Source: Parabacteroides hominis
GTDB lineage: Bacteria; Bacteroidota; Bacteroidia; Bacteroidales; Tannerellaceae
Length of the DNA stretch: 64,000 nucleotides
Direction of reading: 5' to 3'
Assembly (NCBI RefSeq): GCF_014287585.1
Contig: NZ_JACOOJ010000003.1
Span: forward strand, 141,955 to 205,954
Below are positions 51,644 to 60,686 of this stretch, piece after piece. Made by a program: the position numbers and the translations under genes. The notes under the pieces are model-generated. The model did not search any database. It was not told the DNA's origin and saw only the letters and a list, made by a program, of their open reading frames with translations. Numbering within the stretch: the stretch's first letter is position 1; every line of letters starts with the position of its first letter.

Positions 51644-52207
51644 ATGGCAGATATAAAACAGTATGTAAAGGCGGCAGAAGAGAAGATGACCTTCGCGATC
51701 GAATATCTCGACGAACAGTTGTCTCATATCCGTGCCGGCAAGGCGAATCCGAAAATCTTGGATTGCGTGAGAGTAATGTATTACGGTGCTCCTGTCCCTT
51801 TGACAAATGTGGCTACCGTAACTGTACCGGATGCAAGAACGATCATGATCACCCCGTGGGAGAAGAAGATTATCAAAGATATTGAAAAAGGAATCATGGA
51901 TTCTGATGTCGGTATCACCCCCGAAAACAATGGTGAAATGATCCGTTTGGGCATTCCTCCTCTGACCGAAGAACGTCGTCGGCAGTTGGCTAAACAGTCC
52001 AAGCAGGAAGCCGAGACTGCTAAGATCAGTATCCGTAACGCCCGCCGTGATGCCATCGAACAACTGAAGAAGAGCATCAAGACTGACGGAACTCCTGAGG
52101 ATGTCGAAAAAGATGCGGAAGCAGAAGTTCAGAAGGTTCACGATAAGTATATCAAGAAAGTAGATGAACTCTACGCCGCAAAAGAAAAAGAAATAATGAC
52201 AGTATAA
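51644..52207 (+). CDS. frr: Ribosome-recycling factor
   Basis: 187 residues, the normal length. It opens [20 protein letters not shown] and has the RRF signature [15 protein letters not shown], then [20 protein letters not shown] and VRNARRDA-like [14 protein letters not shown]. With EF-G it splits the post-termination ribosome. Normally adjacent to pyrH; here separated by 9.6 kb of fructan genes, though rsgA still follows. Confidence 0.98.
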   Translation: MADIKQYVKAAEEKMTFAIEYLDEQLSHIRAGKANPKILDCVRVMYYGAPVPLTNVATVTVPDARTIMITPWEKKIIKDIEKGIMDSDVGITPENNGEMIRLGIPPLTEERRRQLAKQSKQEAETAKISIRNARRDAIEQLKKSIKTDGTPEDVEKDAEAEVQKVHDKYIKKVDELYAAKEKEIMTV

Positions 52208-52209
52208 CG

Positions 52210-52302
52210 AGTTGAAAGTTGAGAGTTAAAAGTTGAAAGTGGCGGAATAAACCGTTCCTTTCCTCCTTTTAACTTTCAACTTCCAATTTTCAACTTTCAA
52301 CT
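52210..52302. repeat. Heptamer-built inverted repeat upstream of rsgA
   Basis: The left arm has four 7-nt units of the type GTTGAAA; the right arm (from 52266) has five units of the type TTTCAAC. They pair imperfectly around a 25-nt loop. The right arm ends 3-4 nt before the rsgA ATG, so it overlaps the ribosome-binding region. The same design occurs at 55206-55287. Confidence 0.8.
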
Positions 52303-52305
52303 AAC

Positions 52306-53238
52306 ATGAGGGGTTTGGTTATTAAGAATACGGGTAGCTGGTATACCGTACGCACCGATGATGGTCGCGATATAGAAAGTAAGATCAAAGGGAATTTCCG
52401 CCTGAAAGATATCCGCACCACCAATCCTGTTGCGGTCGGGGACCGGGTCGATATCGATATCAATGCTGAAGGGACCGCCTTCATCACCGAGATCGAAGAC
52501 CGGAAGAATTACATCATCCGCCGCGCCTCCAATCTCTCCAAGCAGTCGCATATCATTGCCGCGAATGTAGACCAGGCGATGTTGATCGTGACGGTCAACT
52601 ACCCGATTACCACCACCGTTTTTATCGACCGTTTTCTTGCCACTGCCGAGGCCTATCGTGTGCCTGTGAAGTTGGTATTCAATAAAATAGACCGTTATCA
52701 TGGCGGGGATCGGGAATTGCTGGACGGTTTGATCAATCTGTATACGACAATCGGTTATCCCTGTTCCGAGCTCTGTGCCCGTAGCGAAGAGGGTTTGGAC
52801 GAGTTGAAAGAAGACCTCAAAGGGAAGATCACCTTATTGTCCGGCCATTCCGGTGTGGGAAAATCGACTATTATCAATAAACTGGTTCCCGGTGCGGGCC
52901 TTCGTACCGGCGATATCTCCGAATACCACAACAAGGGGATGCATACCACTACCTTTTCCGAAATGATTCCTTTGCCGGATGGCGGCTACCTGATCGACAC
53001 TCCGGGGATCAAAGGTTTTGGCACGATCGAGATGGAAGGTGCGGAAATCGCCCATTACTTCCCCGAAATATTCAAATTTTCCGCCGATTGCAAATTCAAC
53101 AACTGCTCTCACCGCCACGAGCCGGGCTGTGCCGTGTTGCGTGCAGTGGAAGAGCATTATATCAGCGAATCGCGATATAAAAGCTACCTGAGCATCCTGG
53201 ATGATAAGCAGGAGAGCAAATACAGGGAAGAATATTGA
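52306..53238 (+). CDS. rsgA: Ribosome small-subunit-dependent GTPase A
   Basis: A 310-residue circularly permuted GTPase (G4-G1-G3 order): NKID (126-129), P-loop GHSGVGKS (180-187), DTPGIKGFG, with an N-terminal OB domain and a C-terminal zinc motif (CKFNNC-H-EPGC). It helps late maturation of the 30S subunit. Frr-rsgA adjacency is typical in Bacteroidales. The start is fixed by the family ([10 protein letters not shown]) despite having almost no spacer for a ribosome-binding site after the repeat. Confidence 0.96.
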   Translation: MRGLVIKNTGSWYTVRTDDGRDIESKIKGNFRLKDIRTTNPVAVGDRVDIDINAEGTAFITEIEDRKNYIIRRASNLSKQSHIIAANVDQAMLIVTVNYPITTTVFIDRFLATAEAYRVPVKLVFNKIDRYHGGDRELLDGLINLYTTIGYPCSELCARSEEGLDELKEDLKGKITLLSGHSGVGKSTIINKLVPGAGLRTGDISEYHNKGMHTTTFSEMIPLPDGGYLIDTPGIKGFGTIEMEGAEIAHYFPEIFKFSADCKFNNCSHRHEPGCAVLRAVEEHYISESRYKSYLSILDDKQESKYREEY

Positions 53239-53248
53239 TAATGCCAGA

Positions 53249-54574
53249 TTATACCGCCGGCAAGCTCATCCCTGTGATCTTGCGGTATAAATCCAAAGCA
53301 TATACATCTGTCATGCCGGAGATATAATCGAGGACGCATTGTACTTTGCCGTAGACGGTCGACGCGTTCGTGTCGTACTGTTCCGGGATGCGTTGCAACA
53401 GGAGCTTGCTGTAGGCGTGATCCTGGTTCATGACAGCTTCCGTCAGCGTGTCGATCAAGTGGCTGAAGATGTGGTAACCGGCCAGTTCGATATCTAAAAC
53501 TTCTTTGGCGCGGTATATCTTTTTGTAAGCGGTTTTTGAGCAAGTTTCATAGGCGGTCTTTGCCTGGTCGCAAATGTTGTCGATAAGCGGAGTGTTGTAT
53601 GTCCCGTTGAGGATTCCTGCTTCGTTTTCGAGGAAGATACGGGAACATTCGTCCACCAAAAGGCCGATGATGCAGGAGCGCAGGTAAGCGATCTGCTCGT
53701 TGGTATCGTCCACCATCTTCATGACGCGGACAATATGGTCGAGGCGTTCCCCTTCGAAGAAGTTGAGGAGCAGCCGGATGGCCTCTTCCGTCGTCAGGAT
53801 ATGCAGTTTGCAGGCATCCTCGATATCCATGATCTGGTAGCAGATATCGTCGGCGGCTTCCACCAAATAGACAAGCGGATAACGGACGAACTTGTTTGCG
53901 TCTTCCAGGTTCCGGCAAATTCCTAATTCGTCGGCAATGCGCAGATAATCCTCCTCTTCCGATTGGAAGAAGCCGAATTTCCCTTTCTTCCCGGCATAAA
54001 CGGAAGAATACGGATATTTGATGATGGATGCAAGCGTGCTGTATGTCAGGGCAAAGCCCCCTTTGCGGCGCCCGATGAACTGGTGGGTGAGCAGGCGCAT
54101 GGCATTCGCATTCCCTTCGAAATGGAGGAAATCTTCATAGCGGCCTCCTTCGGCGAGAATCTTTTCCTGTAACTTTTTCCCGTTGCCTTCAGCGAAGTAG
54201 GCGGAGATCGCCCGCTCTCCTGAATGTCCGAACGGCGGGTTACCCATATCGTGGGCAAGGCAGGCGGCAGAGACGATGGAACCTATTTCCGGGAAATTGA
54301 CGCTCCCGTCAGGATATTTCTGCATCAGGCCTTTGGCGACATTATTGCCTAATGAACGTCCCACGCATGAGACTTCCAAGCTATGTGTCAAACGGTTGTG
54401 CACGAATATACTGCCCGGAAGGGGAAATACCTGCGTCTTGTTCTGCAAACGGCGGAAAGGGGAGGAAAAGATCAGACGGTCGTAGTCCCGCTGAAAATCG
54501 GTGCGCTCATGTTTGCGTTCGTGATATTCCTCCATGCCGAAGCGTTTGCCGGAGAGTAATTGGTTCCAGTTCAT
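53249..54574 (-). CDS. dgt: Deoxyguanosinetriphosphate triphosphohydrolase (dGTPase)
   Basis: A 441-residue HD-domain enzyme hydrolysing dGTP (or other dNTPs) to the nucleoside and triphosphate. Metal ligands are visible: H64 in NRLTHSLEV, H108-D109 in CLAHDMGNPPFGHSGE, and a later D in AADDICYQIMDIED. It is shorter than the E. coli enzyme (505 residues), as usual in this phylum. It lies 14 nt after the Sua5/YciO-type gene on the minus strand and is convergent with rsgA (10-nt gap). Confidence 0.94.
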   Translation of the reverse strand: MNWNQLLSGKRFGMEEYHERKHERTDFQRDYDRLIFSSPFRRLQNKTQVFPLPGSIFVHNRLTHSLEVSCVGRSLGNNVAKGLMQKYPDGSVNFPEIGSIVSAACLAHDMGNPPFGHSGERAISAYFAEGNGKKLQEKILAEGGRYEDFLHFEGNANAMRLLTHQFIGRRKGGFALTYSTLASIIKYPYSSVYAGKKGKFGFFQSEEEDYLRIADELGICRNLEDANKFVRYPLVYLVEAADDICYQIMDIEDACKLHILTTEEAIRLLLNFFEGERLDHIVRVMKMVDDTNEQIAYLRSCIIGLLVDECSRIFLENEAGILNGTYNTPLIDNICDQAKTAYETCSKTAYKKIYRAKEVLDIELAGYHIFSHLIDTLTEAVMNQDHAYSKLLLQRIPEQYDTNASTVYGKVQCVLDYISGMTDVYALDLYRKITGMSLPAV

Positions 54575-54588
54575 CTTGTCTTGTTTGC

Positions 54589-55197
54589 TTAATAGATTAG
54601 TTCTCCTTTTCCTTGGCGGATGATTTCAAAGTCGTCTGTCGTGCAGTCGATGACGGTCGAGGCTTCCGTGCCTCCGTAACCACCGTCGACTATGATGTCC
54701 ACCCGGTTTTCATACTTTTCTTCGATCAGTTCGGGATCGGTACTGTATTCGATGATATCGTCTTCGTCATGCAAAGACATGGTCAGGATCGGATTTCCGA
54801 GTTCCTGTACAAGTGTGCGGATGATATTATTGTCCGGGACACGGATGCCCACCTCTTTTCTGTTCTTGTAGATCTTAGGCAACTCGCTGCTGGTAGGCAG
54901 GATGAAGGTAAAGGCGCCCGGCAGGTTCTTCTTCATCAGCTTGAAAGCGGCATTGCTCACTTTGGCGTATTCGCTCAGGTTGGAAAGGTCATAACAGATA
55001 ATGGACAGGTTGCTTTTCTGCGGGTTGACGCCTTTCATCTGGCAGATCTTTTCGACTGCACGCACATTCAACGCGTCACAACCGATGGCATAAACGGTGT
55101 CGGTCGGATAAATCACGAGGCCGCCGTCGCGCATGATATTGACCACCTTGTCTATTTCCCTGGGATTGGGGTTTTCGGGATATATTTTTACGAGCAT
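54589..55197 (-). CDS. Sua5/YciO/YrdC-type threonylcarbamoyl-AMP synthase-family protein
   Basis: A 202-residue YrdC-fold protein: GGLVIYPTDTVYAIGCD near 32, then ICQMKGVNPQKSNLSIICYD and TSSELPKIYKNRKEVGIRVP. The family makes threonylcarbamoyl-AMP for tRNA t6A37, but the short YciO branch may have another role. This sequence, with SNLSIIC rather than KP-PL, looks closer to YciO. It is probably cotranscribed with dgt. A heptamer inverted repeat lies just upstream. Confidence 0.85.
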   Translation of the reverse strand: MLVKIYPENPNPREIDKVVNIMRDGGLVIYPTDTVYAIGCDALNVRAVEKICQMKGVNPQKSNLSIICYDLSNLSEYAKVSNAAFKLMKKNLPGAFTFILPTSSELPKIYKNRKEVGIRVPDNNIIRTLVQELGNPILTMSLHDEDDIIEYSTDPELIEEKYENRVDIIVDGGYGGTEASTVIDCTTDDFEIIRQGKGELIY

Positions 55198-55205
55198 AGC
55201 TTTTC

Positions 55206-55287
55206 AGTTGAAAGTTGAAAGCCGAAAGCCGAAAGTTTGAGAGAACGCGAAGTCCACTTTCCTCTTTCAACTTTCCACTTTCAACTT
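55206..55287. repeat. Heptamer-built inverted repeat upstream of the Sua5/YciO-type gene
   Basis: The left arm has 7-nt units GTTGAAA, GTTGAAA, GCCGAAA, GCCGAAA; the right arm (55264-55287) has TTTCAAC, TTTCCAC, TTTCAAC. The same family as 52210-52302. It occupies most of the gap between fabI and the gene ending at 55197. Confidence 0.78.
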
Positions 55288-55297
55288 ATTTACGGGT

Positions 55298-56155
55298 TTA
55301 GCCGTAAATAATGTGTCCGTTTTCGTCGGTATATTCTTCCAGACCTTTGCTGTACTGGTTCATGGCGCGAAGGCTCATCCCCATGCTTGAGAAGCCACCG
55401 TCGTGGTAGAGGTTCTGCATCGTCACTTTGCGGGTGAGGTCGGAGAACATCATGACGCAGTAGTCTGCACATTCGTCGGCTGTGGCATTGCCCAGCGGAC
55501 TCATCTTTTCGGCGAAATCCATCAAATGGTCCATCCCTTTCACGCCGCTGCCGGCTGTAGTCAGTGTAGGCGACTGGGAAATGGTATTGATGCGTACGTT
55601 CTTTTCACGGCCATAGATGTAACCGAAGCTGCGGGCGATAGATTCCAGCAAGCTCTTGGCATCTGCCATGTCGTTATATCCGAAGAATGTACGCTGTGCT
55701 GCCACATACGAGAGGGCGATCACCGAACCGTATTCGGCAATGGCATCCTGCTTTTTGGCAACCTGCAACATCTTGTGGAAAGAGAGGGCGGAGATATCCA
55801 GCGTCTTTTCCAACATGCTGTAGTCCAAATCGTCGTAAGTGCGTTTCTTACGCACGTTCGGGCTCATGCCGATGGAATGTAAAACGAAATCTATCTTACC
55901 ACCTAATATTTCTACTGATTTAGAGAAAACCGTTTCCAAATCTTCCACGCTCGTAGCATCCGCCGGAATAACTTCGGCGTGCAACTTCTCAGCCAAAGCA
56001 TCCACTTGTCCCATGCGAACGGCGATAGGCGTGTTGCTCAGTGTGATCGTTGCTCCTTCTTCTACGGCTCTTTCAGCCACCTTCCAGGCGATGGACATAT
56101 CATTCAGCGCACCGAATATAATGCCTCGCTTGCCTTTCAATAAATTATGACTCAT
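55298..56155 (-). CDS. fabI: Enoyl-[acyl-carrier-protein] reductase FabI
   Basis: A 285-residue SDR that reduces the enoyl-ACP double bond in fatty-acid elongation. Y150 and Y160 with K167 (SYVAAQRTFFGYNDMADAKS) give the FabI Tyr-x6-Lys active site. The N-terminus, GKRGIIFGALNDMSIAWKVA, is the FabI-type cofactor loop. It is slightly longer than E. coli FabI (262). FabI is the usual target of triclosan-like inhibitors; no resistance-linked change can be judged from this sequence. Confidence 0.96.
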   Translation of the reverse strand: MSHNLLKGKRGIIFGALNDMSIAWKVAERAVEEGATITLSNTPIAVRMGQVDALAEKLHAEVIPADATSVEDLETVFSKSVEILGGKIDFVLHSIGMSPNVRKKRTYDDLDYSMLEKTLDISALSFHKMLQVAKKQDAIAEYGSVIALSYVAAQRTFFGYNDMADAKSLLESIARSFGYIYGREKNVRINTISQSPTLTTAGSGVKGMDHLMDFAEKMSPLGNATADECADYCVMMFSDLTRKVTMQNLYHDGGFSSMGMSLRAMNQYSKGLEEYTDENGHIIYG

Positions 56156-56320
56156 ACCTTTTATTTTAATATGTTACGGCGCAAAGGTAGTAAAAATGTG
56201 CAAGATACGCAATCGCTTACACGAACCCCCCTTAAGTCCGGGGCGGGACGGGAACCGTATTTTTCGGGACAGGAGCCGCAAAATATAACTCATGAATCAT
56301 ATTTTACGACTCCCGGATAT

Positions 56321-58786
56321 TTATTCCCTATAGTAAACCCTTTTTACCCTCGGCGAGATAGAGGTCAGTATCTCGTATGGAATGGTCTTCAGCTTGCCCG
56401 AAAGTTCGCTGACGGGGAGTTCTTCGCCGAAGATGATGACGGTGTCTCCTTCGCGCGCGTCGATATCGGTGACGTCGATCATGCAGGCATCCATGCAGAT
56501 ATTACCGATGATCGGACAACGGTGGCCGTTAATCACGACTTCGCCGCCACCATTGCTGAAATGACGGTCCAGGCCGTCGGCATAGCCGATCGGGATAATC
56601 GCGATGCGGGAATCGCGCTTTACATAGCTCATCCGGCTGTAACCGATGGAATCGCCTGTCGGGACGTTTTGTATCTGCAAGATAGTCGTCTTCAGCGTGC
56701 TGATGTTACGCAACCCTTTCTGGCCGGAGGCGCTGACCCCGTACAGGCCGATGCCGAGGCGCACCATGTCCATCTGATAATCGGTGAACCGTTCGATTCC
56801 TGCCGAATTCAGGATATGCTTGATCACCTTGTATTCCAGCCCGGCTTCCAGTTCTGCTGCCGCGCGGGTGAACGTATCCAATTGCTTTTTCGTGAAATCG
56901 TCGAAGATATAGGAGTCGCTGCCTACGAGATGCGAGAATACGGAGCGGGCAACTACGCCGCTTTGTTCCTTCAGGCGACGGCAAACCTCCGGTACATCTT
57001 CCGGCTGGAAACCTAAACGGTGCATGCCCGTGTCGATCTTGATATGGATCGGATAGGAGGTAATGCCCCTGCGTTCCGTCTCTTTTATCATCGCGTCGAG
57101 CAGGCGGAAACTGTACACTTCCGGCTCCAACTGGTTTTCAAACAAGACATTGAAGCTGCTGAATTCCGGATTCATGACGATAAGCGGGATCGAGATGCCT
57201 TCCTTACGCAGTTCCTCGCCTTCGTCGGCGACGGCAACAGCCAAGTAGTCACAACGGTGTTCCTGCAAAGTCTTTGCCAGTTCGTAGGAACCGGCGCCAT
57301 ATCCGAAAGCCTTGACCATGCAGACCATCTTCGTCTCCGGCTTCAGCTTCGAGCGGTAGTAGTTGAAGTTATGGACAACGGCATCCAGGTTCACTTCCAA
57401 GATCGTCTCATGCACTTTCTTCTCCAACAGCTCGGAAATACGTTCGAAATGGAATTGGCGGGAACCTTTTATCAGGATCAGTTCGTCTTTGAACTTCTTG
57501 AAAGACGGAGACTTGATGAACTCCTCCGTTGTCAGGTAAAACTCTTTTTCGATATCGAAAGCACCTCCGTATTCTTTCAGGTCGCGGCCGATGCCGATAA
57601 CGCGGTCGATCTTCTTTCTGCGCACGAGGTCTGCGACTTTCTTATACAGAGACTTCGGTAGCGTCCCCGATTGCAGGATGTCCGAAAGGATCAGCGTGCA
57701 TTTCAAGTCCTTTTCTACGCGGCGGCTCTGCTGGAAGTCGAGGGCGATATCCAGAGAATTGATATCGGAATTGTAGGTGTCGTTTATCAACAGGCAGTTG
57801 TTGATACCCTGCTTTACGTCCAAGCGCATGGCGACCGGTTCGAGGTGCTTGAACTTTTCGACGTCGTTCACGCTCGTCGGCTTCAGATACAACATCACTG
57901 CCATACAGTGGATGACGTTTTCGATAGAAGCATCGTCCGTAAAAGGAATCGTGTATGTCCGGTCGAATCCTAAAAGCGTGCAGCGGATGATGGTTTCGGA
58001 TTCCAGCTTCTTGATCGATTCGATATACAAAGGAGCTTCCGAGTCTGTCCGGCTCCAGGTGATCGCCTTGTGTGACAGGCAGGCCGACTCGATGCAGTTG
58101 GCGATAAAGGCATCGTCGCCGTCATAAATGATCGCTTCGCAGTCGTTGAACAAAGTCAGTTTTTCCAGGCATTTCTGCGTGGAAGAGATAAAGTTCTCCT
58201 GATGCGCTTCCCCTATGTTCGTGATCACGCCGATGGTCGGTGCGATGATCGGTTGCAGGCGTTCCATTTCGTCCGGCTGGGAAATGCCGGCTTCGAAGAT
58301 GCCTAATGTATTCTTGTCGCTCATCTGCCATACCGACAGCGGAACCCCCAATTGCGAGTTGTAGCTCCGGGGCGAGCGGACGATGTTGAACTCGTTATGC
58401 AATAATTGATAGAGAAACTCTTTTACAATCGTTTTCCCGTTGCTTCCCGTTATGCCGATTACCGGGATATTGAAACGTTTCCGGTGATGGGCCGCCAACT
58501 TCTGGAGCGCTTTCAGCGTATCCTTGACGACAAGGAAGTTCGCTTCCGGCATCGACTCGAACTCCGGTAAAACAGTGCTGACTACGAAATTGCGTACGCG
58601 TAACTTATATAATCCTTGTATATAATTATGTCCGTCGTTGGTCTTTGTCTGGAGGGCAAAGAATAGACTCTGTTCCGGGAATGAAAGACGGCGGCTGTCG
58701 GTAAGCAAGATACTGACAGGAGCGTCATGTAATTTCTTGGCGTCAGCTCCGATTATTCCGGCGATCTCTTTAATTGAATATTCCAT
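56321..58786 (-). CDS. Bifunctional MurF / alanine racemase fusion
   Basis: An 821-residue fusion typical of Bacteroidetes. N-terminal MurF (about 1-455): ATP loop GITGSNGKT (111-119), joining D-Ala-D-Ala to UDP-MurNAc-tripeptide. C-terminal alanine racemase (about 460-821): PLP lysine K492 in MVKAFGYGAGS, the DTGMHRLGF motif and the IGYADG loop. One protein thus makes D-alanine and uses its dipeptide in wall synthesis. It is 20 nt after the GSCFA gene, so the two are cotranscribed. Confidence 0.95.
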   Translation of the reverse strand: MEYSIKEIAGIIGADAKKLHDAPVSILLTDSRRLSFPEQSLFFALQTKTNDGHNYIQGLYKLRVRNFVVSTVLPEFESMPEANFLVVKDTLKALQKLAAHHRKRFNIPVIGITGSNGKTIVKEFLYQLLHNEFNIVRSPRSYNSQLGVPLSVWQMSDKNTLGIFEAGISQPDEMERLQPIIAPTIGVITNIGEAHQENFISSTQKCLEKLTLFNDCEAIIYDGDDAFIANCIESACLSHKAITWSRTDSEAPLYIESIKKLESETIIRCTLLGFDRTYTIPFTDDASIENVIHCMAVMLYLKPTSVNDVEKFKHLEPVAMRLDVKQGINNCLLINDTYNSDINSLDIALDFQQSRRVEKDLKCTLILSDILQSGTLPKSLYKKVADLVRRKKIDRVIGIGRDLKEYGGAFDIEKEFYLTTEEFIKSPSFKKFKDELILIKGSRQFHFERISELLEKKVHETILEVNLDAVVHNFNYYRSKLKPETKMVCMVKAFGYGAGSYELAKTLQEHRCDYLAVAVADEGEELRKEGISIPLIVMNPEFSSFNVLFENQLEPEVYSFRLLDAMIKETERRGITSYPIHIKIDTGMHRLGFQPEDVPEVCRRLKEQSGVVARSVFSHLVGSDSYIFDDFTKKQLDTFTRAAAELEAGLEYKVIKHILNSAGIERFTDYQMDMVRLGIGLYGVSASGQKGLRNISTLKTTILQIQNVPTGDSIGYSRMSYVKRDSRIAIIPIGYADGLDRHFSNGGGEVVINGHRCPIIGNICMDACMIDVTDIDAREGDTVIIFGEELPVSELSGKLKTIPYEILTSISPRVKRVYYRE

Positions 58787-58806
58787 TCTTTTCTCTATAA
58801 TTAGGT

Positions 58807-59790
58807 TTAGAACTTCTTTTTAATCATTTCGACTTCATTTGTCATATCAAAGTAAGGGAATTTCTCGTTAAGTCGTTCCATCTTTAACAAAGTTTGCGAG
58901 ATGAATCGTTTATAGGCTTCACTTTCCGGTTGAAACGGCTTGTGGTTAATGGCCTTTTGGATATCCTTCCATTCTTTAATAATCGACAGCGAATCAGGTG
59001 AAAGCATGCTGCCCGTGAACCGTTCCCAGATATATTCGACCGCTGCGGGGGAGGGGTGCAGCATATCGTCGGCATAGAAACGGTACTCCCTCAATTCGTC
59101 CATCATGATTTCATAAGCCGGGAAATAGGCGGTGTGTTCCGGAAATTCCTTTTGCAGCGCGTCGATGGCAAGCAGGAGGGTGGCTTTGCTGAGCTGGTTG
59201 CCGTGCGCTCCGTCTTTCCAATGGCGGATCGGGCTGACGGTGAAGAGTATCTTCATCTCCGGATTCTGCTCCCAAAGCGACAGGAGTAGGCTTTTCCATT
59301 CCGCTACGATCTCCCCGACGGTGAGTAGCTGCCGGTCGAACATCTTTTCCGGCAGCTTATGGCAGTTGGAAACGACCTTTCCCGAACTTTTCAACCTGTA
59401 GACCCATGCCGTGCCGAAGGTAAGGATCATCCGTCGGGCTTCCCGTATCGTACCGGCGGAACTGAACAGCCGCCCGTTGATGTTTTCCAAGCATTCCGTT
59501 TCCGAAGGTGAGGAAAAACGACTGTGATGGCTGAAACTATGGTAAATCCCTTCATGCTGAAAAAGATCATCCCCTGTGAACCGTTCCGGACGAAGCAGCA
59601 TGCGAATCGCTTCGGCTATGGAAGAAGGATTATAAAGCGTACCGAACGGATTCAGATCGGTCTTGAATTTGTTTTCCTCCAACTTCTTTCCGATATTCTC
59701 GGCAAAGCAGGAACCAAGCAAAACCGTTTGCTCCGTATAGGAAAATGTAAACGGGGCTTTCGGGATGGAGATGCGGGTATAAAATTCCAT
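58807..59790 (-). CDS. GSCFA-domain protein
   Basis: The ATG at 59790 (MEFYTRISIPKAPFTFSYTE) is chosen; an upstream in-frame ATG at 59913 adds residues unlike the family. The 327-residue product carries the name-giving motif LLGSCFAENIG near 30, NPFGTLYNP, and HPSPAAVEYIWERF near 250, resembling a GDSL/SGNH hydrolase variant. The function of GSCFA proteins is not established. It is upstream of the MurF-Alr fusion in one operon, so a cell-wall or envelope role is plausible. Confidence 0.9.
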   Translation of the reverse strand: MEFYTRISIPKAPFTFSYTEQTVLLGSCFAENIGKKLEENKFKTDLNPFGTLYNPSSIAEAIRMLLRPERFTGDDLFQHEGIYHSFSHHSRFSSPSETECLENINGRLFSSAGTIREARRMILTFGTAWVYRLKSSGKVVSNCHKLPEKMFDRQLLTVGEIVAEWKSLLLSLWEQNPEMKILFTVSPIRHWKDGAHGNQLSKATLLLAIDALQKEFPEHTAYFPAYEIMMDELREYRFYADDMLHPSPAAVEYIWERFTGSMLSPDSLSIIKEWKDIQKAINHKPFQPESEAYKRFISQTLLKMERLNEKFPYFDMTNEVEMIKKKF

Positions 59791-59910
59791 ATTGTTAATG
59801 TGTTTTTGAGGAATGACGGCTGTTTTTCGACATTCAGTTTTTATTCTTGTAGCAACCAATCTGTACATATTCGTTGATGTCCATGATGGTATGTTTTTGA
59901 ATATCTGCCG

Positions 59911-59918
59911 CAAAGATA
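59911..59918 (-). promoter_or_regulatory. -7 box for the GSCFA-MurF/Alr operon
   Basis: On the minus strand this reads TATCTTTG, giving a leader of about 110 nt before the ATG at 59790. Confidence 0.5.
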
Positions 59919-60310
59919 ACCATTCAATTCCTTAAACTGCACTATTATGGTTAAGATATGTTTTCTCGCTGTGCTATTGCTCTCGGATGATGGTGGGCGA
60001 TGAACTCATAGAAGCAATTTTTATGAATGACCACTTATGCTATTACAATCCTATTTGTATTATGGTGTAAAAGTTACGATAGACCAAGTTCTCAAGTGAA
60101 TTTTATTTTTCTCAAGGGAAGTTGCTTTGCACAGGGAGGGTAGCAAATGTTTTGTTGGGTAGTGGGAAAGGGGTTTTTGCCGTTTTTAGCCTATTTTTTC
60201 GCTGTTTTCTCAAAAATGCCGTTTTTCTACTTTTAGTATTACTTGAATAAATGTGCGTAAATTGTTATGGGTGAGAATTATATGCTTGTTTATGGGAGAT
60301 GACGAAAAAG

Positions 60311-60342
60311 GCCGTTTTTGAGGGGTGAAAACGGCTTGTTTT
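60311..60342 (+). terminator. Orphan intrinsic terminator
   Basis: GCCGTTTT (60311-60318), loop of 9 nt, AAAACGGC (60328-60335), then TTGTTTTTT. A classical terminator on the plus strand. No annotated plus-strand gene ends upstream, since the last plus-strand CDS is rsgA. It implies an unrecognised short transcript in about 59940-60310. Confidence 0.7.
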
Positions 60343-60386
60343 TTGCTTGTAACTTATTGGGAATAAAATAGATAGGGCGATAAAAC

Positions 60387-60412
60387 CAAAATGACTAAAA
60401 AAACGTACGTTT
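60387..60412. promoter_or_regulatory. Operator-like block, copy 1
   Basis: CAAAATGACTAAAAA, then the perfect 12-nt palindrome AAACGTACGTTT at 60401-60412. It is repeated 186 nt downstream. Confidence 0.6.
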
Positions 60413-60572
60413 AGATTCGTCATTTTTCAGCTACAAAAATACGCATACTTTTTAAACCTGCAACCCTTTTCTCCAAGAAAATTTCTTTTTCTATATTCTT
60501 TCTTATCAATTAGATAGCTTATCAAGTACAAACATACCGCCTTTTTACCACGAACCTCCTGTTGCCCTTCCA

Positions 60573-60598
60573 AAAATGACTAAAATAAACGTACGTTT
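60573..60598. promoter_or_regulatory. Operator-like block, copy 2
   Basis: AAAATGACTAAAAT, then AAACGTACGTTT at 60587-60598; a half site (ATACGTTAAC) follows at about 60614. It lies 89 nt before the start of the large secreted protein gene, so is a candidate control site for it. Confidence 0.6.
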
Positions 60599-60686
60599 TC
60601 ATTATCAAAATACATACGTTAACATTCATCGGAGTTGTATACATTATATAACAAATAGGTTTTATTACTAATTAAATTATTAAATT

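Larger units (their letters stand above)
59791..60686. other. AT-rich intergenic region with orphan terminator and palindromes
   Basis: A 896-nt region between GSCFA (minus) and the large secreted protein (plus). It holds the GSCFA -7 box (59911-59918), several GCCGTTTTT motifs (60180-60320), a strong terminator (60311-60342) and two AAACGTACGTTT sites. An 18-codon ATG frame at 59947 (MVKICFLAVLLLSDDGGR) is signal-like but not supported. No tRNA seen. Confidence 0.7.
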
